DNA of 13,979 nucleotides from the NCBI GenBank assembly GCA_905236895.1, contig CAJOQI010000053.1, positions 1-13,979 on the forward strand, read 5' to 3'. The notes under the pieces are model-generated. The model did no database searches, was not told where the DNA came from, and saw nothing but the letters and a program-made list of their open reading frames with translations. Shown here in pieces: positions 6,491-13,979 of the stretch (positions within the stretch are counted from its first letter, which is position 1; each line of letters opens with the position of its first letter). The DNA is from an uncultured Peptostreptococcaceae bacterium (GTDB lineage Bacteria; Bacillota; Clostridia; Peptostreptococcales; Anaerovoracaceae). The position numbers were made by a program, and so were the translations under genes.

Positions 6491-6506
6491 GATAAAGCGA
6501 TAAAGC
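6491..6506 (+). repeat. Tandem 8-bp direct repeat at the his transcription start
   Basis: GATAAAGC occurs twice back to back, starting immediately after the -10 hexamer and spanning the predicted start site. A direct repeat in this position could be an operator for a repressor of the his operon. No regulator gene is in the window, so this is inference. Confidence 0.55.
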
Positions 6507-6536
6507 AAAAGAGAAATAATAAGGAAGACAGATATA

Positions 6537-8099
6537 ATGGATTATTCAAAAATACTGAAAACCGAAGAGTTAAGGGATCTGAATCTTAGAGCCATATATC
6601 AAGAGAAGGGTTATGAAAGATTCCTGTTGAAGAGATTTGAGGACTACGATCTCTATACCAGGAACAGGGATTTTATACCCGGGGAAGATATTATTACCCT
6701 TACGGGACCTGACGGAAAGCTTATGGCTTTAAGACCGGATATTACCCTTTCCATTGCCAAAACCTTTAGGGACTCCTCCAAGGAAGTTAAGAAATACTAT
6801 TATAGCGAAGCTGTATATAGAATGACCGAAGGTGAGCTTAAGGAGTTTAAGCAGACCGGCCTTGAATGTATGGGAGAAATTACCGAGGATATTGTATCCG
6901 AGGTTTTGGAGCTGGCAGGAAAGAGCCTAAATTCCATAAGCGAAGATTTCCTAATAGATCTTTCTCATATAGGTCTTATTCAGAGCTTCCTTAAGGATAT
7001 TCCAGCGGAGACGGGAAAGAAGGTTATGGAGGCCTTGTCGGATAAAAACGGGCCCCTCCTTGAAGAAATGATTGTTAATGGGGAAGTCCCCGAGGAAGAG
7101 GGCAAAAGACTTTTTGCTATTTCCAATCTTCCCGCGGACTTTGATGAAGCCCTTAAGATTATTGAGGGTCTAAATCCGGGGGATGAGGAAAAGGAATTTC
7201 TGAAGGAATTGGAAGCCGCATACAGAGACTTGGAAAAGGCAGGCTTTGGTAACAGAACTTTCCTGGACTTTTCCATAGTAAACGATATGTCATACTATAG
7301 CGGTATCCTCTTTAAGGGATATATCAAAGGCATCCCAAGGGGCGTGCTCTCCGGCGGAAGATATGACGGAGTTCTTGGAAAGATGGGAAAGAAGGGTGGA
7401 GCCATAGGCTTTGCCGTCTATATGGATGCTCTTGAGGACGAAAAAACTTCCCTTAAGGAAGAGGATGAGTTCCTGAAGGTTGCCCTTCCCAAGGGAAGGC
7501 TGGGCCAAAAGGTATATAAGATGTTTGAAGAAGCAGGATATTCCTGTCCCGATATGGATGAAGACAGCAGAAAGCTGGTCTTCACCAACCCGGATGCGGG
7601 AATAAGCTTCTTCTGGGTTAAGCCATCGGATGTTACATCCTATGTGGAAAGAGGTGCGGCAGATATAGGTGCCTGCGGTAAAGATATAATCCTGGAAAAG
7701 GATCCGGACCTATACGAGGTTCTCGACCTTAAGGAAGGGAAATGCAGGATGTGCGTTGCGGGAGAAAAGGGTAAGGATACACCTACTTCAGGACCCCTAA
7801 AGGTGGCCACCAAATTCCCTGAGATAGCGAAGAAATACTATTCGGGGGAAAGTAGGGATATAGACCTTATCCAGCTTAACGGATCCATAGAGCTGGCCCC
7901 ACTTCTGGGCCTATCGGACGTTATAGTCGATATAGTTGAAACCGGCACCACTTTAAGAGAAAACAATCTGGAAGTAAAAGAAGAAATATGCGATATAAGC
8001 TGCAGGCTAATTGCCAACAAAGCCTCCAGCAAGTTTAAGAGAGAAAAAGTTAAAAACCTAATAGATGCTCTAAGAAAAGAAATAGAGGATAAGGAATGA
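6537..8099 (+). CDS. hisZG: HisZ-HisG fusion: ATP phosphoribosyltransferase, regulatory and catalytic parts in one chain
   Basis: This enzyme condenses ATP with PRPP, the first and feedback-controlled step of histidine synthesis. Residues 1 to about 303 are a HisZ (class II HisRS-like) domain: ALRPDITLSIAKTF (motif-like), YYYSEAVYR with EFKQTGLECMGE, and the motif-3-like LSGGRYDG...GGAIGFAVYMDAL. A short acidic linker (about 304-311) leads to a complete short-form HisG (312-520): VALPKGRL, VERGAADIGACGKDIILE, GPLKVATKFP, LNGSIELAPLLGLSDVIVD and the PRPP loop ETGTT (468-472). HisG alone would be about 209 aa, its normal free length; HisZ is on the short side for that family. Short-form HisG normally needs separate HisZ for activity and histidine control, so fusion fixes their ratio. 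First gene of the operon; it overlaps hisC by 4 nt. Confidence 0.95.
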   Translation: MDYSKILKTEELRDLNLRAIYQEKGYERFLLKRFEDYDLYTRNRDFIPGEDIITLTGPDGKLMALRPDITLSIAKTFRDSSKEVKKYYYSEAVYRMTEGELKEFKQTGLECMGEITEDIVSEVLELAGKSLNSISEDFLIDLSHIGLIQSFLKDIPAETGKKVMEALSDKNGPLLEEMIVNGEVPEEEGKRLFAISNLPADFDEALKIIEGLNPGDEEKEFLKELEAAYRDLEKAGFGNRTFLDFSIVNDMSYYSGILFKGYIKGIPRGVLSGGRYDGVLGKMGKKGGAIGFAVYMDALEDEKTSLKEEDEFLKVALPKGRLGQKVYKMFEEAGYSCPDMDEDSRKLVFTNPDAGISFFWVKPSDVTSYVERGAADIGACGKDIILEKDPDLYEVLDLKEGKCRMCVAGEKGKDTPTSGPLKVATKFPEIAKKYYSGESRDIDLIQLNGSIELAPLLGLSDVIVDIVETGTTLRENNLEVKEEICDISCRLIANKASSKFKREKVKNLIDALRKEIEDKE

Positions 8100-9196
8100 A
8101 TAAGTTTTTAAGACCGGGATTAAGAGGACTAAAGGCTTATACTCCCGGTGAGCAGCCAAGAGACAAGGAATATATCAAGCTTAATACCAACGAGTCTCCA
8201 TATATGCCGGGGCCCAAGACCCTTAAGGCTTTGTCCCTGGAAGATATGGAGGACCTAAGGCTTTATTCCGATCCAACCCAACTAAAGCTTAGAAAGAAGG
8301 TGGCTCTGGTCTACGGTGAAAAGGCAGGTATTTTTCTCACGGAAGACAATGTCTTCTGCTCCAACGGATCAGACGATATTATAAACTTCGCCTTTGCTGC
8401 CTTTGTTGGGAGAGAGAAGAAGGTTATATATCCGGAAATCAGCTATGGCTTCTATAAGGTTTTTGCGGAGTTCTACGGAGCGGATGCTGTGGAAGCCCCA
8501 ATGAAAGAGGACTTTGCTCTGGAGGTAGACGCCTTTAAGGAAAAGGGCTATGGCTTAAAGATAATAGCAAACCCCAATGCTCCAACGGGAATGACCATAT
8601 CCATAGATGAGATTAAAGAGATTTTGAAGTCGGATAGAGAGGCGGTATTCCTGGTGGATGAAGCCTATATAGACTTTGGTGGGGAAAGCGCCATCTCTCT
8701 CCTCGGTGAATACGACAATCTCCTGGTATCCAGAACCTTCTCCAAATCCTTTTCCCTTGCAGGAGCAAGACTAGGATTCGCCCTTGGAAGCAAGGAAATA
8801 ATAGAGGCTCTGGAATTAATCAAATACTCCACCAATCCATATAACGTAAACAGAATGACAGATAGAGTCGGTCTTGCAGCTTTGGAGGAGGAAGATTATT
8901 ATAATAAAAACTGCGAGAAAATAGCCAAGACCAGAGAAGAGACGGTGGAAAGACTTGAGGAAGAAGGCTTTAAGATTCTACCGTCAAAGGCAAATTTCAT
9001 CTTCCTTAAAACCTCTCCATATATTTCCGGAGAAGAGGCATATCTAAGCCTCAAGGAAAGAGGGATCCTGGTTAGGTGGTTTAATAAGGAAGAGATAAAG
9101 GACTATCTGAGAATAACCATAGGAAAGCCTGAAGAGATGGAGAGGCTGACAGAAGAATTAATCGCTCTTAAAAAACAGAAAGGAAGCGGGAAATGA
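8096..9196 (+). CDS. hisC: Histidinol-phosphate aminotransferase
   Basis: A PLP enzyme that transfers the glutamate amino group to imidazole-acetol phosphate to make histidinol phosphate (step 7). 366 aa, usual length for fold-type I HisC. Motifs: LNTNESPYMPGP near residues 23-34, NGSDDIINFAF cofactor-binding segment, NPNAPTG (substrate/PLP-binding), LVDEAYIDF (PLP Asp), and SRTFSKSFSLAGARLGF with the Schiff-base Lys217. The C-terminal small domain ends with GILVRWF and LRITIG, where the Arg residues bind the phosphate and carboxylate. The ATG overlaps the hisZG stop (ATGA), with GAGG (8085-8088) 7 nt upstream. hisD usually sits between hisG and hisC but is absent here. Confidence 0.96.
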   Translation: MNKFLRPGLRGLKAYTPGEQPRDKEYIKLNTNESPYMPGPKTLKALSLEDMEDLRLYSDPTQLKLRKKVALVYGEKAGIFLTEDNVFCSNGSDDIINFAFAAFVGREKKVIYPEISYGFYKVFAEFYGADAVEAPMKEDFALEVDAFKEKGYGLKIIANPNAPTGMTISIDEIKEILKSDREAVFLVDEAYIDFGGESAISLLGEYDNLLVSRTFSKSFSLAGARLGFALGSKEIIEALELIKYSTNPYNVNRMTDRVGLAALEEEDYYNKNCEKIAKTREETVERLEEEGFKILPSKANFIFLKTSPYISGEEAYLSLKERGILVRWFNKEEIKDYLRITIGKPEEMERLTEELIALKKQKGSGK

Positions 9197-9783
9197 GAAT
9201 AGGTGAAGTTGAAAGAAAAACCAAGGAAACGGATGTAAAGGTTTATCTCAACCTGGATAACAGGGAGGGAGAAAACAATATAGATACAGGAGTGGGTTTC
9301 TTAAATCATATGCTGGATTTAATGGGAGCCCACAGCGGATTCGGCCTTGATATAGAATGCAAGGGTGATATAGACGTGGATTTTCATCACAGCGTAGAGG
9401 ATGTGGGAATAGCTCTTGGAGAAGCATTTAAGAAGGCCATTGGAGATATGAAGGGCATCGAAAGATATGGGGATATCATTCTTCCTATGGACGAGGCCCT
9501 GATGATTTCCGCAATCGATATTTCCAGAAGAGGGATGCTCTCCATGGACGTGGATTTCCCGTCGGAAAAGATAGGAGACTTTGATACAGAACTAATCAAA
9601 GAATTTTTCATAGCCTTTGTAAGAAAGGCTGAGGTAACACTCCACTTTAAGAAACTAAGCGGAGAGAATTCTCACCACATTGCAGAAAGCATGTTCAAGG
9701 CCTTCGGAAGAGTTCTTTCAAAGGCTGTGAAGATAGACAGTAGCAGGAAGGGTGAAATACCTTCCACCAAAGGAGTATTATGA
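9193..9783 (+). CDS. hisB: Imidazoleglycerol-phosphate dehydratase
   Basis: Manganese enzyme that dehydrates imidazole glycerol phosphate to imidazole acetol phosphate (step 6). 196 aa, the monofunctional form without the enterobacterial phosphatase domain; the phosphatase is a separate gene at the end of this operon. Two pseudo-repeat metal-binding halves are visible: GVGFLNHMLD (33-42) with FHHSVEDVGI (64-73), and GENSHHIAESMFKAFGR (157-173). The conserved C-terminus is STKGVL. It overlaps hisC by 4 nt (ATGA) and hisH by 4 nt. Confidence 0.97.
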   Translation: MRIGEVERKTKETDVKVYLNLDNREGENNIDTGVGFLNHMLDLMGAHSGFGLDIECKGDIDVDFHHSVEDVGIALGEAFKKAIGDMKGIERYGDIILPMDEALMISAIDISRRGMLSMDVDFPSEKIGDFDTELIKEFFIAFVRKAEVTLHFKKLSGENSHHIAESMFKAFGRVLSKAVKIDSSRKGEIPSTKGVL

Positions 9784-10403
9784 TAGCTATAGCCGATTAT
9801 GGAGTGGGGAATATCTTTTCCCTTAAAAGATCTCTGGAATATCTGGGAGTGGATTCCATCCTTACGGATGACCCCAAGGTTTTCGCTCAAGCGGAGAAAC
9901 TAATTCTCCCTGGAGTTGGTGCCTTCCCCGACGCAGCAAAGAAGCTGGAAGAGAAGGGCTTTACGGAAACCATCAAGGAAGAAGCAAAGAAGGGAAAGCC
10001 CATCCTTGGAATCTGCCTTGGAATGCAGCTCCTTTTGGATGAAGGAATGGAATACGGAAGGACAAATGGACTTGGCCTTATACCGGGATCTGCCATAGAT
10101 ATGAAGCCAAGGCTTGAGAGAAAAGGCCTTAAGACTCCACAAATGGGCTGGAACGGACTTATATTTCCCGAGGAAAAGGAGAGGGATAGCCTTTTTAAGA
10201 ATGTGGATGAAGGAGAATTTGTCTATTTTGTCCATAGCTTTTGGGGAGATGTGAAGAGGGAGAGTCTGATCGCTTATACAGACTATGGCTTTGATGTAAC
10301 CGCAGCCATAAGGAAGGATAATGTTATGGGGGTTCAATTCCACCCGGAGAAAAGCGGAAAAATTGGACTTAAGATTTTAGAAAATTTTGCCAAGGAAGTA
10401 TAA
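9780..10403 (+). CDS. hisH: Imidazole glycerol phosphate synthase, glutaminase subunit
   Basis: Class I glutamine amidotransferase that supplies ammonia to HisF for ring closure (step 5). 207 aa, normal. The catalytic triad is visible: nucleophile Cys79 in GICLGMQLL, and His188 with Glu190 in GVQFHPEKS. ADYGVGN at residues 5-11 and LPGVGAFPDA are the usual N-terminal family signatures, and PQMGWN is the conserved HisF-contact stretch. The stop is followed after one base by the hisA start. It overlaps hisB by 4 nt. Confidence 0.97.
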   Translation: MIAIADYGVGNIFSLKRSLEYLGVDSILTDDPKVFAQAEKLILPGVGAFPDAAKKLEEKGFTETIKEEAKKGKPILGICLGMQLLLDEGMEYGRTNGLGLIPGSAIDMKPRLERKGLKTPQMGWNGLIFPEEKERDSLFKNVDEGEFVYFVHSFWGDVKRESLIAYTDYGFDVTAAIRKDNVMGVQFHPEKSGKIGLKILENFAKEV

Positions 10404-10404
10404 G

Positions 10405-11208
10405 ATGGAGTTTAGAAAAACCGAAATATTACCTGCTATCGATATGAGAATGGGCATGGTGGTTAGGCTTACCCAGGGAAACTACGATAAGATGACCGTA
10501 TATAACGATTCCCCTGAGAGCATGGCCTATACCTTTGGGGATGCCGGTGCAAACTGGGTTCACCTGGTTGACCTGGACGCAGCCAGATCAGGTGAAGCGG
10601 AGCGAGAAAAGATCGGGGAAATCATTAGCAATATTTCCGGCGCCGGCCTTAAGGTTGAAATCGGCGGAGGAATAAGGTCCGAGAAAGTAATAAGGGAATA
10701 CTTTCTCTGCGGAGCAGACAGGGTGGTTCTTGGAACAATCGCCATGAAGGATCCGGACTTTGCCGCTGATATGATAGAAAGGTATGGGAGAGGAATAGCA
10801 ATCGGAATCGATATTAAGGATGGTTATGCCGCAATCCATGGATGGGAAGAACTATCTCAATATAAGATGGATGATGCTTTTAGAATGTTTGGGGAGATGG
10901 GTGCGGAAACAATTATCTGCACCGACGTATCAAAGGACGGAGCCCTAAAGGGAATAGACGAAAGGTTTTATGAGGATCTGGTATATAGATATACCGGTCA
11001 GTATGGAACGGGAATAATAGCATCAGGGGGAGTGACGGATCTGGAGGATATAAGAAGGCTTTCATCCCTTGGCCTTGAAGGCATAATAATCGGAAAAGCC
11101 ATTTATGACGGAAGAATAGTTTTAAGCGACGCATTGGAAATATGCAGAAGCGCCACAGTATGGGGGAGATGCTTAAATGATAACAAAGAGAATAATCCCA
11201 TGCCTTGA
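10405..11208 (+). CDS. hisA: ProFAR isomerase (phosphoribosylformimino-AICAR-phosphate isomerase)
   Basis: A TIM-barrel isomerase that opens the ribose of ProFAR in an Amadori rearrangement (step 4). The catalytic acids are Asp13 in LPAIDM and Asp136 in [15 protein letters not shown] is the first phosphate-binding loop; [12 protein letters not shown] and ASGGVTD form the second half. I chose the ATG at 10405 (267 aa). AAGGA at 10392-10396 is 8 nt upstream and the protein then begins at the correct distance from the first strand; the TTG at 10387 would add six unsupported residues. The chain runs about 20 residues past the usual end, a tail ([12 protein letters not shown]) encoded within the first 32 nt of hisF. 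Confidence 0.95.
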   Translation: MEFRKTEILPAIDMRMGMVVRLTQGNYDKMTVYNDSPESMAYTFGDAGANWVHLVDLDAARSGEAEREKIGEIISNISGAGLKVEIGGGIRSEKVIREYFLCGADRVVLGTIAMKDPDFAADMIERYGRGIAIGIDIKDGYAAIHGWEELSQYKMDDAFRMFGEMGAETIICTDVSKDGALKGIDERFYEDLVYRYTGQYGTGIIASGGVTDLEDIRRLSSLGLEGIIIGKAIYDGRIVLSDALEICRSATVWGRCLNDNKENNPMP

Positions 11209-11935
11209 TGTTAAGGACGGAAGGGTGGTTAAGGGAGTAAACTTTGATGGCCTTAGGGAGGTGTCATCTCCCGTTGATCTGGCGGAGATATATAGCGAGT
11301 CGGGAGCGGATGAACTGGTCTTCTACGACATCACCGCATCTAGCGAAGGAAGAAAACTCTTTACGGAGGTTCTTGAAAAGACGGCGGAGAAGGTTTTCAT
11401 ACCCTTAACCGTAGGAGGCGGAATAAATACCCTTGATGACTTTGATAGAGTCCTTAAATGCGGAGCAGACAAGGTAAGCGTTAATAGCGGAGCTGTCGCA
11501 GACCCGGATCTTATAGACAAAGCCGCCATGAAGTATGGCGACCAATGCGTGGTTCTTTCCGCAGATATAAAGATGGAAGATGGAAGATATGTGGTCTATA
11601 GAAAGGGCGGAAGAGAAAGGACGGACCTTGATGCCATAGAATGGCTAAAGGAAGGTGAGCGCCGCGGTGCAGGAGAAATAGTTGTAAACAGCATTGATAC
11701 GGATGGAGTCAAAAATGGCTTTGACCTTACCCTCCTAAAAGAAGTATGCAATGCGGTAAGCATTCCCGTAATAGCATCCGGTGGTGCAGGGTCCATAGAA
11801 GACTTTATAACTCTTTTCAAAGAAGTGCCCAGAGTTGATGCGGGACTTGCTGCATCCATTTTCCACTTTGGAGAGGTAAAGATAGAAGATCTTAAAAAAG
11901 AACTTAAGAAGGAAGGAATATCCGTAAGATGGTAA
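11177..11935 (+). CDS. hisF: Imidazole glycerol phosphate synthase, cyclase subunit
   Basis: A TIM-barrel cyclase that uses ammonia from HisH to turn PRFAR into imidazole glycerol phosphate and AICAR (step 5). 252 aa, normal. The catalytic aspartates are Asp11 in IPCLDVKDG and Asp130 in LSADIKM. The phosphate loops are TVGGGIN and ASGGAG, and [11 protein letters not shown] is the family's TIM-barrel repeat motif. The ATG lies 32 nt inside hisA, with GGGGAG (11162-11167) 9 nt upstream. It overlaps hisIE by 7 nt. Confidence 0.97.
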   Translation: MITKRIIPCLDVKDGRVVKGVNFDGLREVSSPVDLAEIYSESGADELVFYDITASSEGRKLFTEVLEKTAEKVFIPLTVGGGINTLDDFDRVLKCGADKVSVNSGAVADPDLIDKAAMKYGDQCVVLSADIKMEDGRYVVYRKGGRERTDLDAIEWLKEGERRGAGEIVVNSIDTDGVKNGFDLTLLKEVCNAVSIPVIASGGAGSIEDFITLFKEVPRVDAGLAASIFHFGEVKIEDLKKELKKEGISVRW

Positions 11936-12603
11936 AGATTGAGGAACTTAAATTTGATGAAAAGGGGCTTATCCCCGCAGTTGTAATAGACGACCTATCG
12001 GGTGAGATACTTACCCTGGCATATATGAATGAGGAAAGCCTTAGAATTACTCTGGAAGAAGGGAGAACCTGCTTCTGGTCAAGGTCAAGAGGTGAGCTTT
12101 GGAGAAAGGGTGAAACCTCAGGGAATATTCAATACGTAAAATCCATAATCGCAGACTGCGATAAGGATGCCCTTGCGGTTTATGTGGATAAGACCGGTCC
12201 TGCCTGTCATCTGGGAAACGAAAGCTGTTTTGAATTTCCGGTTTTTGTTTCGGAGGATGAAAATACTGAAGCATCTTCCAATGATGAAGAGGGATTCGGC
12301 CTTGATGGACTCTATTCTCTTCTTGAATCCAGAAAGAAGGAGATGCCGGAAAAATCCTATACCACCTATCTCTTCAAGAGTGGAATGGATAAGATACTGA
12401 AAAAGGTAGGAGAGGAAAGTACCGAGGTTATAATCGCAGGCAAGGGAGGAGACAAGAAGGAAGCGGTTTATGAGATTGCGGATCTTGCCTACCATTTGCT
12501 TGTAATGATGGTTGAAATGGGAATAGATGTGGAGGATGTTAGAGATGAATTGGCATCCCGCCATATTATCGACGAAAAGATTAAACAGGAGAAAATGGTA
12601 TGA
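11929..12603 (+). CDS. hisIE: Bifunctional phosphoribosyl-AMP cyclohydrolase / phosphoribosyl-ATP pyrophosphohydrolase
   Basis: Carries out steps 2 and 3: hydrolysis of PR-ATP to PR-AMP (C-terminal HisE domain) and opening of the adenine ring (N-terminal HisI domain). 224 aa, usual for the fusion. HisI part (about 1-107): [26 protein letters not shown], and the metal-binding DCDKD (76-80) with Cys93 and Cys100 in [12 protein letters not shown]. An acidic linker (about 108-123) follows. HisE part (about 124-215): [22 protein letters not shown] (Glu162, Glu163, Glu166) and the [11 protein letters not shown] helix, the alpha-helical MazG-like core. It overlaps the next gene by 4 nt (ATGA). Confidence 0.97.
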   Translation: MVKIEELKFDEKGLIPAVVIDDLSGEILTLAYMNEESLRITLEEGRTCFWSRSRGELWRKGETSGNIQYVKSIIADCDKDALAVYVDKTGPACHLGNESCFEFPVFVSEDENTEASSNDEEGFGLDGLYSLLESRKKEMPEKSYTTYLFKSGMDKILKKVGEESTEVIIAGKGGDKKEAVYEIADLAYHLLVMMVEMGIDVEDVRDELASRHIIDEKIKQEKMV

Positions 12604-13451
12604 TTATTAACAGGGAAGGACTTTCCAATTACCATACCCATACGATTTATTGCGACGGAAACAATACGGTTAATGAGATGGTTGATAAGGCCATCTCTTT
12701 GGGCTTTAAGACCCTGGGCTTTTCAGGGCACCAGTATTCCGATTCCGAATACTATTACGCCATGAGTATCGAAGCTATGGAGGAGTATATTAAGGATATA
12801 AGAGCTGCGGAGGAGGAATACGGTAAAAGAGGAGAGAAACTAAAAATCCACTCGGGAATAGAAAGGGATTTTTTTGCCGATAGAATAGACGAAAAATACG
12901 ACTATGTAATAGGTTCGGTTCACAGCGTAAAGGCAGGAGACGGACATCTCTTTGTTGATTCCTCCGTGGAAAAACTAAGAAAGGGCGTTGAAGAGTATTT
13001 CGACGGAGATTATCTTAAGCTGGCCAAGGCCTTTTTCGAACTGGAGAGAGGAGTTGCGGAAAAAACCGGCTGCCACATAATTGGACATTTCGATCTCTTC
13101 AGAAAGTTCAATGAAGGCAATGTGCTCTTTGATGAAGAGCGTCCGGAGTTCATATCCATGGGAATGGAAGCCCTCCATGACGTGATTGAAAACTTTGATG
13201 TAAACAAAGTATGCCTGCCTCCAAAGGGGAGAAAACTTCCTGAAGAAATAGAGAGAGCCTTGGATTCGGGAAAGCCCATTTTCGAGATTAATACGGGAGC
13301 CATGGCCAAAGGGCATAGAACAACTCCCTATCCTTCAAAACCTTTGATAGATGAATTGATTAAGATGGATATACCGATCCTAATGAACAGCGATTGCCAC
13401 AATAAGGATTATCTGAATTATGGTTTTGACTATGTGAAGAAAATGATATAA
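12600..13451 (+). CDS. hisK: Histidinol-phosphatase, PHP family
   Basis: Removes phosphate from histidinol phosphate (step 8). A 283-aa PHP-superfamily (HisK/HisJ type) metal-dependent phosphatase. The metal ligands of the PHP fold are all recognisable: HTH (12-14), His44 in FSGHQYSD, Glu88 in HSGIERD, His108 in GSVHSV, His163 and Asp165 in [11 protein letters not shown], and Asp265 with His267 in NSDCHNK. This is the same solution as in Bacillus and Lactococcus, unrelated to the HisB-N phosphatase of enterobacteria. It overlaps hisIE by 4 nt and ends the cluster. No terminator is evident between it and the next promoter. Confidence 0.95.
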   Translation: MIINREGLSNYHTHTIYCDGNNTVNEMVDKAISLGFKTLGFSGHQYSDSEYYYAMSIEAMEEYIKDIRAAEEEYGKRGEKLKIHSGIERDFFADRIDEKYDYVIGSVHSVKAGDGHLFVDSSVEKLRKGVEEYFDGDYLKLAKAFFELERGVAEKTGCHIIGHFDLFRKFNEGNVLFDEERPEFISMGMEALHDVIENFDVNKVCLPPKGRKLPEEIERALDSGKPIFEINTGAMAKGHRTTPYPSKPLIDELIKMDIPILMNSDCHNKDYLNYGFDYVKKMI

Positions 13452-13459
13452 AGCTTTCA

Positions 13460-13488
13460 TTGAAACCACAAGAATAACATGGTAAAAT
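13460..13488 (+). promoter_or_regulatory. Promoter of the trigger-factor-like gene
   Basis: TTGAAA (13460-13465), a 17-nt spacer and TAAAAT (13483-13488), with an extended -10 TG at 13480-13481. It lies 9 nt after the histidinol-phosphatase stop and about 45 nt before the next ATG, so that gene can be expressed independently of the his operon. Confidence 0.75.
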
Positions 13489-13533
13489 CGTGACGTTGTA
13501 AAAAGGGGTAACCCAAAAGAAAGAGGAGAAGAA

Positions 13534-13979
13534 ATGGCAGAAGTAAATGAAACAAAGAAATCCGGCAAGGGCTGGATTATAGGAATAGTACTTGCTCTTA
13601 TAGCGGTAGCTATATTCATGGCAGTAACCATCATGAATAGAGCAAAGGGCGAAACTCCCTATGACTACAATCTTTCCGAATACGTCCAGGTAGGAGAGTA
13701 TAAGGGGCTTCCTTATTACACCCCCGAAGTGGAGATTACTGAGGACGAGGTTCAGCTTCAAATCGATACCATGCTGGAATATTCAGCGGTAACCGATACG
13801 GTAACGGAAGGTGTGGTTGAAGACGGAGACACAATCAATATTGCCTTTGTGGGAAAAATCGACGGTGAGGAATTTGACGGAGGATCATCCGAGTCCTTTG
13901 ACCTTACAGTAGGAACAACATCCATGATAGAAGGCTTTGTTGAGGGACTGGTAGGAAAGAAGATCGGTGAAAAGGTAAA
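13534..13979 (+). CDS. Membrane-anchored trigger-factor-like FKBP-type prolyl isomerase, 3'-truncated
   Basis: The open frame runs off the window; 148 codons are visible. The start ATG has AGGAG (13524-13528) 5 nt upstream. Residues 1-12 are polar with lysines, and residues 14-34 form one hydrophobic segment followed by NRAKGE, consistent with an N-in signal anchor exporting the rest. From about residue 57 the sequence follows the trigger-factor PPIase pattern: YKGLPYYTPEVEITEDEV, then VEDGDTINIAFVGKIDG (96-111), EEFDGGS, and IEGFVEGLVGKKIGE (132-146), the FKBP core. The ribosome-binding N-domain of true trigger factor is replaced by the membrane anchor. The likely role is folding of exported proteins at the cell surface, inferred from topology. 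The rest of the protein, possibly a trigger-factor-type C-domain, is not visible. Confidence 0.9.
   Translation, partial: MAEVNETKKSGKGWIIGIVLALIAVAIFMAVTIMNRAKGETPYDYNLSEYVQVGEYKGLPYYTPEVEITEDEVQLQIDTMLEYSAVTDTVTEGVVEDGDTINIAFVGKIDGEEFDGGSSESFDLTVGTTSMIEGFVEGLVGKKIGEKV

Noticed and set aside
6195..6503. 102-aa + frame overlapping the Cys-rich membrane gene and the terminator
   Set aside because: It would read through the terminator and the his promoter. The 6158 frame has the coupled start and a coherent membrane helix plus cysteine pattern.
6491..6536. T-box or histidine leader-peptide attenuator before hisZG
   Set aside because: The leader is about 40 nt, with no His-codon run, no terminator and no T-box features.
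10387..10404. TTG start that would extend hisA by six residues
   Set aside because: It has no ribosome binding site. The ATG at 10405 has AAGGA 8 nt upstream and gives the normal HisA N-terminus.
13452..13533. Intrinsic terminator after the histidinol-phosphatase gene
   Set aside because: I found only very short palindromes (for example around 13456-13465) with no usable stem and T-run; the spacer is explained by the next promoter.
1..13979. Mobile elements, CRISPR array, tRNA or rRNA genes
   Set aside because: No transposase, integrase, inverted-repeat pair, regularly spaced repeats or recognisable stable-RNA sequence was seen. Gaps between genes are all under 200 nt and accounted for.

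Overview
This window looks like chromosomal housekeeping DNA from an anaerobic low-to-moderate-GC Firmicute of class Clostridia. The signs are AGA/AGG- and ATA-rich codons, strong GGAGG-type ribosome binding sites, TTGACA/TATAAT-type promoters, an infC-rpmI-rplT operon behind a terminator-bearing leader, and clostridial-type protein sequences. I cannot place it below class with confidence. Every gene I accept is on the + strand. I see no mobile elements, tRNA or rRNA genes, or CRISPR array.

Layout. (1) Positions 1-1637: the 3' end of truB (tRNA pseudouridine 55 synthase), overlapped by 4 nt with ribF (FMN/FAD synthesis). (2) Positions 1649-2971: a promoter, a structured leader ending in an intrinsic terminator that resembles an L20-responsive attenuator, then infC, rpmI and rplT, closed by a strong terminator. 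infC may start at a non-canonical ATT. (3) Positions 2990-6445: a HAD-superfamily hydrolase, coaBC (coenzyme A synthesis), then a two-gene unit of unknown function closed by a terminator. The first gene of that unit encodes a protein that appears to be a radical-SAM relative from which the cluster-binding cysteine loop has been cleanly lost. The second, overlapping by 1 nt, encodes a small single-pass membrane protein with four cysteines. (4) Positions 6462-13451: a nearly complete histidine operon with its own promoter: hisZ-hisG fused into one reading frame, then hisC, hisB, hisH, hisA, hisF, hisIE and a PHP-type histidinol-phosphatase. Every junction overlaps or is separated by one base. 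hisD (histidinol dehydrogenase) is not in the cluster. (5) Positions 13460-13979: a promoter and the 5' part of a membrane-anchored trigger-factor-like (FKBP-type) prolyl isomerase, cut by the window end.

How the genes work together. The his genes encode every step from PRPP + ATP to histidinol: HisZG (step 1), HisIE (steps 2 and 3), HisA (step 4), HisH + HisF (step 5), HisB (step 6), HisC (step 7) and the PHP phosphatase (step 8). The final oxidation must be encoded elsewhere. The most unusual items are the cysteine-stripped radical-SAM-like protein with its Cys-rich membrane partner (5160-6406) and the HisZ-HisG fusion (6537-8099).
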